A stretch of 64,000 bases of DNA. Origin: Pseudevernia furfuracea (lineage: Eukaryota; Ascomycota; Lecanoromycetes; Lecanorales; Parmeliaceae). Under the pieces are notes generated by a model. The model saw only the letters and a program-made list of their open reading frames with translations, searched no databases and was not told the DNA's origin. The stretch covers positions 744,001-808,000 of the forward strand of contig JAIUPT010000035.1 in NCBI GenBank assembly GCA_022315425.1, read 5' to 3'. Made by a program: the position numbers and the translations under genes. Below are positions 47,030 to 55,464 of this stretch, piece by piece. Each line of letters opens with the position of its first letter. The stretch's first letter is position 1.

Positions 47030-48553
47030 CTATCCTTTCAGTTTCTGCACCCCGCTCCACCAGACATCACGAGGCAGCAGATAGTCTCCACCAAGGGTTG
47101 CCTTGTAAACACCATATAACCCACTCAGCGGCCAGATACTCCAGAATATAGCAAGCAGGTAGACTACCCAAGAGTCCTTCATCGCCTTTTCCTCTCCTTC
47201 AACGTCAACCTTGACTTTCTCATATATATTTGGTAAGTAAGTGGCCTGATACTTAGCCCGCAGAGCATCATAGTTTTTGCGATCATACATGTTCCAAAAC
47301 TCTTCTTCCGTATTATATGTGTGGGCATAAAGCCACTTTCTACCTTCGAGTTCTTGAATCCTGTGTTCCAATCTCCGATTGGCCTCGACGAAGGCGCGCC
47401 GATTGCTGGGCCCGGGGCCCCAAACGCCAAAATTAAGGAGCATCTCTGGGTCGTTAGGCTTAGGCTTTTCTGCAAGCGGTCCTTGTGGAGCCTGTTGTGA
47501 CGTTCCTCTCTGATGGATAGGACAAAGCCAAAGCGGATAGTTGCCTAAAGACTCATCGACATACTTGTGGAAGTCGTTGGCAGTCGCGTAAGGTACAACA
47601 ATGTCTTGGATTATGTACTTTTTTGAGTGGCCGCTCTTGTGAAGCGCGTGATACATTACTCGAGTGTGCATGAAATAATCCAGAACCCAGCGTCCGACGC
47701 GATTGAATGGAGTGAGAAAATATTTGAAGGCGTGAGCTCCCAACCAAAACGCGCCACGGTCGTAACGGAAGAGATAGTCAACCAAAGGAACTGATTCTAT
47801 GGTGGGGTTGGATGACTGTTCGAGGAGCTTTTGAGCATGGAGGTAGAACCATGGATCACTTGGACGAGTGAAACCCTGGACGTTACCACATGTTTCGTTG
47901 GTCAACCGCCCTGAGCACACTACACCAGCATTGGAAGCGAAGAGAATCCCATCCACATAGTCTATCGAGGGATCCTTGGTGACTTGTTTGAACTTCGCCA
48001 ACGCTTCAGACATGCTATTGACTGGGAAGTAGCTGAGCTCCACGTGTGTCTTCGCCTCTTTCAGCTCAATTTTGAGCAGGGTTGTAATCCCCAAGGTACC
48101 AAAAGAGGCTGCAGCGCCATAGAGGAGATCGGGTTTCAGGACAGTCGAGGCAGTCTCCACCTCGCCGGTTGCGAGTACTATTTCTATCCAGCTAACAGTC
48201 CTATCGAAGAAGCCATATCGGAAGGAGCTGCTTTCACCGGCAGTACCAGCAAAACCGCCACCAGCTGTTATACCAGGGAACTCCATGACCACTGGCGGCA
48301 CCAGGCCATGACGGATCGTGGCTCCTACCAGCGCATCCATAGGTACATTTGGTTCCACCAGAGCAAATTTGGCCTGGGTATCGACTTGGAGGACATGGTT
48401 CAGGCTACTGATGTCAACCATCTGATCTCGCTGACGCCGAGATGGACGTGTGCTGTTGGTAGACCCATGATAAATGCGAAATGGCTCCTTTCGCTCGTTG
48501 AATATTCGGACTTGAGCAGCAATGGTTTTCACCGCATCGTTATGGCTTTCCAT
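47030..48553 (-). CDS. FAD-linked oxidoreductase, DHCR24 (delta24-sterol reductase)-like
   Basis: An intronless gene of 507 residues starting MESHNDAVKTIAAQV. The FAD-binding half of the VAO family is clear: RIYHGSTNSTR, MVDISSLNHVLQVD, ALVEPNVPMDALV, GLVPPVVMEFPGITAGGGFAGTAGESSSFRYG, and VSWIEIVLATGEV. The C-terminal half keeps RKWLYAHTYNTEEEFWNMYD and Asn-Tyr-x-x-Leu-Arg-x-Lys-Tyr. A hydrophobic stretch near the C terminus (WVVYLLAIFWSIWPLSGL) may anchor it to membrane. Animal and plant homologues reduce the delta24 bond of sterols. Ergosterol synthesis in fungi uses Erg4 on the delta24(28) bond, so this copy probably acts on another sterol or isoprenoid. No neighbouring biosynthetic genes are seen. 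Confidence 0.85.
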   Translation of the reverse strand: MESHNDAVKTIAAQVRIFNERKEPFRIYHGSTNSTRPSRRQRDQMVDISSLNHVLQVDTQAKFALVEPNVPMDALVGATIRHGLVPPVVMEFPGITAGGGFAGTAGESSSFRYGFFDRTVSWIEIVLATGEVETASTVLKPDLLYGAAASFGTLGITTLLKIELKEAKTHVELSYFPVNSMSEALAKFKQVTKDPSIDYVDGILFASNAGVVCSGRLTNETCGNVQGFTRPSDPWFYLHAQKLLEQSSNPTIESVPLVDYLFRYDRGAFWLGAHAFKYFLTPFNRVGRWVLDYFMHTRVMYHALHKSGHSKKYIIQDIVVPYATANDFHKYVDESLGNYPLWLCPIHQRGTSQQAPQGPLAEKPKPNDPEMLLNFGVWGPGPSNRRAFVEANRRLEHRIQELEGRKWLYAHTYNTEEEFWNMYDRKNYDALRAKYQATYLPNIYEKVKVDVEGEEKAMKDSWVVYLLAIFWSIWPLSGLYGVYKATLGGDYLLPRDVWWSGVQKLKG

Positions 48554-49700
48554 AAGTACCCAATGAAGCGTTGAGGCCAGCTACCGCTGCGCTCTGCTCG
48601 CTGAAAGTCGCTGGAATATATATAAAGTCTTTGTATTTACAGGGTTGTGGTTTGCAAAAATGTATGCATATATATATGAGAGCAGTGTAGATGAGGTTGG
48701 ATGCTAAGCAAGAGAAAATAACTGAATCCTGAAAATACACATCAATAAAGACACAACGCGTTTGGAAAGAGTATAATCTATCAGTATGGTTAATTGGCAC
48801 CCAAGAGCTGAGCAACAACAACTATCAAGCACAGCTCGAGAGCTAAAGGGGGAGAAATCTCTGCCGTTGATCGGGGCTAGAGCGCTTACTAATAATCATG
48901 TCGATACAGCAGCACGAAGGGGAACAAGTCTCCGAGCACCTACCTTTTTCATTAGAGGACTTTGGGGAACGATATGCAGGGATTCACATCCCAAAATAGA
49001 GCATCAATCTCGGGTCACACCAAAAGGCGCGTGTATTCGGCTTTTTTGTCATGTTACCGCCCCTCAGATTGAGCTTGGCCAATCCCGTCAATTTACCGCC
49101 CTACACCACGTTGGTCTCTCTCCGATGGGGCATGAAGGCTGAAGCCATGAACACCACCATTCTCTGCAAAGCCTCTGTGCAGAAATGAGGCCAGCTTCAT
49201 CGCTCAGTATTCGTTCTGCCTCAAGAGTCTAGAAAATAAACGCAGTAGTCATCTCCTCTAGGCGGTTCTGGCTAAAAATCAAGGACACAATAGTGCGTAC
49301 CAGACGTGCCAGGGTTCTTCATGCAGCGTGCACTAGGGTGGGTTCATGCAGCGTGCACGAATGAAATCTCTCTTGGCGTGATGGACTTTTACTGATTCGT
49401 TCCAAGCCTCTGAATTCGCACATGTGTGACAGCCTTTATTCTATGCTGCTAAAGTATTATTAAAATGCAACTTCGATCTCGCCTTTTTCACATGATTCTT
49501 CGCTAATCTCCTAGCTGTTCGCTTTCCTTTCCTTACTCAAGTACCCCGTATATCCCAAGGATTGCTTTCTTCACCGGCGTGCTCTTGCCCAAATGCCTTC
49601 ATCAATTACATAGAACTACACTCTTTGTCCTGTGTATGTGTACAAACATAGCTTTTTCCCTCGCTGTACGGCATGGTCTGCTAGACCGTTTTGCGTACTC
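48554..49700. promoter_or_regulatory. Divergent intergenic region, 1.1 kb
   Basis: Upstream of both the DHCR24-like gene (-) and the membrane-protein gene (+). A 15-bp direct repeat TCATGCAGCGTGCAC occurs at 49319-49333 and 49344-49358, about 345-380 bp before the membrane-protein start. No coding region supported. Confidence 0.5.
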
Positions 49701-51113
49701 ATGAACTCATCCCACGATCTACCCCTGCAAGGCTGGACCTCTTCACCAAATGGCCGAGGAACCTACGATATCTTGGTTAGCAGTTGTATCACACTCGTTC
49801 TCTGCAGCTGGACTGTCTTGTGTCTTAACGTCTTCCCGGCATCTTTTGGCAGATGGAAGCGTGGTTACCACAAATGTCTTATGGCCTGCTTAACTTTTCT
49901 AGGACCAGAATTCACCTTCCAGATAGCCATAGGGCAATGGTGCTCTGCGCGTCGCTCCGTTCAAAAGTTCAAGCATTCTGGTTATCCACTACCCGACTCT
50001 GGAGATCCAGCATGGACAATGAGACATGCCTTTCACGCGGATATGGGCGGCTTTATATTACACCCTGATCTTTCCGAAACGAAACAGTGGACACCATTCC
50101 CGCTCGATGCTGAGCAAGTCCACTATCTCGTCGTCAACAAATACGTACCCTACTCAGATGTGGCCATCGATCAAGAGCTCATCAAAGAGAGAAATAAAGT
50201 CGATACTCTCGTTCGTCTTATTACAGTATTCCAAATATCTTGGTACCTAATTGCAGCTGTTGGCAGGGCATTTCAACATCTTGCAATCACAATTTTAGAG
50301 CTGGCAACCATTGGATTCATCATATGTACCCTGGGCTCATACTACTTCTGGTACTACAAGCCAGTCGACATTGGAAGGGCCATTGTTATCAAACCCAATG
50401 CCACCATCCGAGAGATTCTCCTCGACGCTGGCGACCGAGCAAAAGCACCGTACAAAAGAACTCCTCTAGATTTCGCTGGGCGTGAAGACTGGTCATGGAC
50501 CCTATACTGGTCATATTGGATGGGCATTCTCAGGAAGTTTCTCGATATTACCTTTGCTACCAAGAAGCGGCCTATCAATAAGATACCAGACGATTACTTT
50601 CCTCCTCTTACCAACACCACCATGTGTATACTTTTTCTATTCCAAACCGGCTATGCTGCGGTCCACATCAGCGGATGGAATTTCAGGTTCCCAACCAACA
50701 CTGAAAAGCTACTGTGGCATATCACAACTCTGGGTATCATAGGCGCCATCTTGACGTACTGGGTTGTGCATTTCTATGCCTGGGAGATACCGGCAGCCAT
50801 TCGAAGAAGAAGGGACGGTCATCGTTCAGGGGAATACTCGAAGCCCCATTGCGAAACCAATACAGTGACCCCAGCACGCTTCTGCTTGACTTGCCGAGTC
50901 GAGAAGTTTCTCGGCCCGTTGAAGAACAATTCCTACCCACACGACCCTGCGCAAGACATTCCTCTGAAGGCGATCATACCTGTACTGGGGTGCTGCGTAG
51001 TGTATTGCCTCTCCAGGGGTTATGTCATTATTGAGGGCTTCATTAATCTTCGAGCTTTGCCACCGAGTGCTTACGAGTCTGTCAACTGGGCTGCATTTCT
51101 GCCGCATTTCTAA
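49701..51113 (+). CDS. Polytopic membrane protein of an uncharacterised fungal family (copy 1, intact)
   Basis: An intronless gene of 470 residues. I choose the ATG at 49701 (MNSSHDLPLQGWTSSPNGRGT) because the family starts near the GW-x-SxPNGRGT motif and the decayed copy downstream aligns from there. It has about six hydrophobic segments: ILVSSCITLVLCSWTVLCLNV, then FLGPEFTFQIAIGQW, then LELATIGFIICTLGSYYFWYYKP, then TTMCILFLFQTGYAAVHISGW, then ITTLGIIGAILTYWVV, then AIIPVLGCCVVYC. Conserved blocks are MRHAFHADMGGF, SWYLIAAVGRAFQHL and the closing RGYVIIEGFINLRALPPSAYESV. Members of this family are numerous in Pezizomycotina; to my knowledge none has a known function. Its 3' flank is duplicated behind copy 2. 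Confidence 0.85.
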   Translation: MNSSHDLPLQGWTSSPNGRGTYDILVSSCITLVLCSWTVLCLNVFPASFGRWKRGYHKCLMACLTFLGPEFTFQIAIGQWCSARRSVQKFKHSGYPLPDSGDPAWTMRHAFHADMGGFILHPDLSETKQWTPFPLDAEQVHYLVVNKYVPYSDVAIDQELIKERNKVDTLVRLITVFQISWYLIAAVGRAFQHLAITILELATIGFIICTLGSYYFWYYKPVDIGRAIVIKPNATIREILLDAGDRAKAPYKRTPLDFAGREDWSWTLYWSYWMGILRKFLDITFATKKRPINKIPDDYFPPLTNTTMCILFLFQTGYAAVHISGWNFRFPTNTEKLLWHITTLGIIGAILTYWVVHFYAWEIPAAIRRRRDGHRSGEYSKPHCETNTVTPARFCLTCRVEKFLGPLKNNSYPHDPAQDIPLKAIIPVLGCCVVYCLSRGYVIIEGFINLRALPPSAYESVNWAAFLPHF

Positions 51114-52370
51114 GAAAGGCGGCTCTTCCCATCAAAAGACCCAGACAAGAGATGTTATGTAAATGCATGGAAAACCATTTCCTTCCAAGTAAGATAACGA
51201 TCATTCTGAGAAAACTTCATTACAATGGTCGATTTTTCTGGCCGTGCGCCTGAACTATAAGGCGTTCAAAAATGAGCAGAAGTCATGCATAGAGAGAAGC
51301 TCAAGATGCCAAGTCTGCGCAGGCAACCAGTTCTGAGTTTCCATCTTTTCATGATTGTCGCACACTTTTAGGGGTATCAACCCAAAAACACTTTTGCTGG
51401 ATCCTTTCACCCAGCAAAAGCCTGTCTGAATGTTCGATGACTTTCAAAGCTGCTGCTTATGAGCAACCTCGGAGCAATAATGCGTATTCCATCCCATTTT
51501 CTGCTGGGTTTCCATATGTATACAAGTCGAGTCATCTTCTCAGTAACCCTTGTATTCATTTGACTCGCGATAAACTACCGGAGCCCTCAAGCGGGCTCTC
51601 AGCCCATGTGCTGCTTGGGTAAGTCTTTCCGCTGACTGGGAAACATCTGCGATTTAAGAGTTAGCAATCATGCTAGTTCATGCAGCCAATGTCACGAATC
51701 ACAGCTCCGTGAAAAACTCCAATTTTTCGTTGCACAAGGGCGCGTAAGTATGCCGTATGCACCTCTGCCGCCCGGAACTTCAAGGGTGTTTCCGCTCGGC
51801 CAATCATTCCAGCTTTTTCCACAAAGCCTGCAATGGCATCTCTACGGAAGGTACAGCATCGTGGGCTATGTGCACTCAAAGGACCCTCTTGTGGCATCAA
51901 AGCTTCCCCGGTGTTACCAAGATACCAAGTGAAAGACAGCATGACTGTTTCTTTGTTTCCATCTCTTGGGACTCTCGCTGCTGCTCAATGAGCACGAGTG
52001 CCATTGCATTTCAATTTACGAAGCAGGGGCTTTCCGACGTTTCGGCAGTCGCCCGGATTCTAAATATGTCTTGGGGCGTTCTAGGCTGCCTGCATTGGCC
52101 AGAATTGCTATACACCCTCTTCTTTACAAATCGTAAATCCGGATCCAGCACGTTCGATATATATGGGTCCGTCTCCAATGTGCTCTTGATTCAGATTTGA
52201 GATTCATTGCCTATTCACATTTATCTTAACCTTGTTCCTTTCCTTGCGATCCATCTAATGCATGTCGCCACTCCTCTCTCTCTCTTATATATCAGACCGC
52301 ATGAGAACCTACCCCTCGTTTTTGACCACGAAGCTCTCTTCACCGCTGGATTCTATTCTAAGCCTTGCAC
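51114..52370. other. Spacer between the duplicated membrane-protein copies, 1.26 kb
   Basis: The first part (51121-51296) is a flank shared with copy 2. A perfect 10-bp inverted repeat CTTTTGCTGG/CCAGCAAAAG with a 10-bp loop sits at 51391-51420. An open stretch at 51757-52200 encodes 147 residues without recognisable features and is not called. Confidence 0.5.
51121..51296. repeat. 3'-flank repeat, copy 1
   Basis: Starts GGCTCTTCCCATCAAAA 7 bp after the copy 1 stop codon and ends in CATGCATAGAG. It matches 53972-54161 behind copy 2 with scattered changes and a few small insertions. Confidence 0.85.
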
Positions 52371-53780
52371 ATGGCAAAAAATCAGACCACGCCTCTACAA
52401 GGCTGGACCTCGTCTCCAAATGGCCGTGGAACCATTGACATCCTCTCCAGCAGCGGCATAACGCTGTTCCTTTGCAGTTGGTCTGTTCTCTGCCTCAATA
52501 TCTACCCGCCCAGTTACAGTGTGTATAAGAAAGCATGGTGAAAATTCGAATTGGCCGCCTTATGCTTTATCGGACCTGAAATTATCTTCCAGCTCGCTGT
52601 TGGCTAGTGGTGCGCAGCGAGGCGCTCTGTTGCTGAATTCGACCGACTTAAGTACACAGGCTGGTCCATGACACACGCCTTTTTCGCCAACATGGGTGGC
52701 TTCGTCCTGAAAGCGCAGCTGTCGCCCGCGTCTGGAGAAGACTTTCCAACCTTTCCACTCGATTCGAAGCAGGTTCTGTATTTGGTTGAGAATGAGTACG
52801 TGCCTTACTCAGCCGTCGCAGTTGAGAGAGAAGAGATCGAGGATAAGGACAAAGTCAACGGCGTTGTACGTCTCTTCATCGTCTGCCAGATCTTCTGGTA
52901 CCTGGTGTGCTGCATCAGCCGCTTGGTCCAACATCTTGATGTCACCGTCCTCGAACTCGCTACCGTGGGCTTCATTATTTGCAGTACGGGAACCTACTTC
53001 TTCTGGCGGGAGAAACCCATGGATGTCAACCGAGCCATCATCTTACGACCCAACTTAACACTGGAAGAGATTCTCTGCAAAGCAGGCGAATGAGCAAGCA
53101 AACCCTACAGGCGGACGCCGATGGATTTCGTGGGCCGTGAAGAATGGCCTTGGACCCTACACTGGACGCATTGGAAAGGTATGCTGAGGAAGCTGGGATT
53201 CAATTTCGACAGGACGGAGAGGCCCATTGACAAGATACCAAACGACGACTTTCCTCTCATCGCTGGAAGCCCAAGGTGGATTCTCTTCGTCTTCCAAATG
53301 GGTTATGGTGCTGTTCATCTGACGGGCTGGAGCTTGCCCTTTCCCACACATACAGAGAAGCAAATATGGCATATCGCGACGGTCACGATCATGATCTCTA
53401 TCATAATGACATGGGTCTTGTGGGTTTACTCCTGGCGAATTCCCTCTAGGCTCGGAAGGACAGACAGCGGCTTCACCGCCGAGAAGGCACCACCACCAAC
53501 TGCAGACATTGCTCGTCCTGCTCGAACCCCCTCACCTGTGGCCTCCAGCTCCGCGAATGACAAGCTCAAGCACATTGCTGCGCGGCTAAGGAATAATACC
53601 GCTCCTCACGATCCGGTGATGGATGTGCCGTTGAGGACGCTCATCCCCGTCACCTTGTGCGGGGGTATATACCTGTTTGCTCGCGGTTATGTAATAATTG
53701 AAGGATTCATCAATCTTCGTGCGCTGCCGCCGAGTGCGTACGAGTCTATTAATTGGAATGCTTTTATACCGCATTTTTGA
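52371..53780 (+). pseudogene. Polytopic membrane protein, copy 2, with three in-frame stops
   Basis: One continuous frame of 470 codons from ATG 52371 (MAKNQTTPLQGWTSSPNGRGT) to the stop at 53780 aligns along its whole length with copy 1, but is broken by TGA at 52539, TAG at 52605 and TGA at 53091. The second stop sits where copy 1 has the Gln of GQW, so CAG to TAG. The third sits at the Arg of copy 1 DAGDRAK, consistent with CGA to TGA. No frameshift is seen and the ends remain conserved (MDFVGREEWPWTL, RGYVIIEGFINLRALPPSAYESI). I infer a recent tandem duplicate inactivated by point mutation. Introns cannot remove all three stops without losing conserved residues. Confidence 0.88.
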
Positions 53781-53971
53781 TCGCACTAGAATATGTATCA
53801 GCATTCAGCGCCGTACATATAAGTCAGGCTAGGTAGTTGTCACAAAGCTCTCTTCAACTTCAATTGTCAACAGGTGGATTTTGAAGAAAAAGTGGCATGT
53901 GAACGCGGCATGAAAGAGGTCCCTTCTTACCATTCGTGCATACTTTGATGGGTATTAAACCAGGAAAAGTC

Positions 53972-54161
53972 GGCTCTTCCCATCAAAAAATCCAAACAAA
54001 AGATGTTAAACACATGAAAAACTATCTCCTCTCAAGCAGGATAACGCTTACTCTGAGAAAACTTAAATACAATGATCGATTTTTTAATTTGTTTCTGGCC
54101 GTACGTCTAAACTATAAGGCGGTAAAAAATGAGAGAATGGAGCAGAAGTCATGCATAGAGA
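53972..54161. repeat. 3'-flank repeat, copy 2
   Basis: Matches 51121-51296. Differences include many C-to-T and G-to-A changes toward AT in this copy, for example GACCCAGACAAGAG to AATCCAAACAAAAG and CGTGCGCCTGAAC to CGTACGTCTAAAC. It is separated from the copy 2 stop by about 190 bp of unrelated sequence. Confidence 0.85.
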
Positions 54162-54418
54162 CAAGTGGACTGGGGAGCTCACCCTCTTTCTGGTTCACAT
54201 GTTGTTGCTTGAAAGCCTCCCCCCCCCCAAAAGGCCAACTCTGTCAACTCGAGCATCCTACGACGGCGTGTCTTTTTATTCACGATGATCTGGTCCTGGA
54301 GGGGAGACCCGGCCAACTTCCCTCTCTATGCATGACTTTTGCTGTTCTTTCACTTGCCTTTATCTCGCCCCTGATGTCTGCTTTCAGCCTCCCCCTCCCG
54401 CTATGCATGACTTTTGCT
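54141..54418. repeat. Inverted repeat with AAGTCATGCATAG core
   Basis: The segment 54141-54161 (core AAGTCATGCATAGAGA) recurs inverted at 54323-54343, with one mismatch over 21 bp, and again in part at 54400-54418. The same core ends the copy 1 flank at 51275-51295. Confidence 0.7.
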
Positions 54419-55464
54419 ACATTGCCGTACAAGAAATATCCCGATTTAGCATCATTCACTTCCAACAAGGCCGGGGTAGGGTAATGGTAACACCTCAGAG
54501 CCTTGAGTTGGAATTCTGCAGCACCCTCGCGAGCTTGGTGGCAGGCGACGCCTGGTGCTTGGGATGTTGGAGTTTCTTAAATCACTCAAGATCTACAGGC
54601 TTACTTGTTATTGGCGTAGTCACTGCAGTGAGCCTAGAAGCGCCCCGAGATGAGAATGCTTTGGGATTTTACCGAGCCTCCTTTCTAATCTTGGATGACA
54701 CTCTGGGGCTGCCATAACGACGTTGTGATTTCCTAGCGCTTTAGAAGTACGCGAAATGGTATACAATTTGGGCAGAATGGAATTAATAAGGGGCTCCATC
54801 TACACCTACAAACAGCGTCAACATGAGCTCGCTCCTCTTGAAAAGAAATACAGCTGATTCGGTCCTGCGTTGGTGACTAAGGGCATTGGACTGTGGTAAG
54901 CAGCCAGTCCATCCCCAGTGTTCTCAGTTGTCTTAGAAATAAGTCACCCACCTCCCATGGTAGGAACTAAATTGATTCATTCTCAGGCCTACTACCCTAT
55001 CTGCGTGATTCATACATACGTCCATACGAGCGCCATGCCTGGCTCTCAGAGGATGCTGAAAGCCCGAAGCGAGGGATTCAACACCTCATATCTCCAACTC
55101 TCAGCAGACTCCTTCCCACCAAAAGACCAGGGTTGTTGAACTGGATGGCGTGTATTGTATCGCACTTGTAGGACGCGATCGGTAGCGCTGTAGTGCAGCA
55201 GCCCTTCTGGTGCATATCGAACGTTTTTCAAAGGCAAGGAGCGTATCGGCGGCGGCCATCGATTGCCGGAGCGTCTTGAAGGCAGCTTGCATCATTGAGC
55301 AGTGGTGCTATTAGCGAGTTGCCCTCGCCCAGATTGTGGTCTTACGACTGCCACAGAACCCTCTACGCGCATCCGATTATCTTATATCATTTTATCTGGC
55401 GAGATGGCCGTATATCCCTCTGTGTGAAAACATAACATCAATATAGTAGGTGTTGTGTCTCCAC

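Larger units (their letters stand above)
53781..55464. other. Intergenic, 1.7 kb, with duplicated flank and inverted repeats
   Basis: Contains the copy 2 3'-flank repeat (53972-54161) and inverted repeats to 54418. The remainder, to the YAK1 stop, has no supported gene. Confidence 0.5.
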
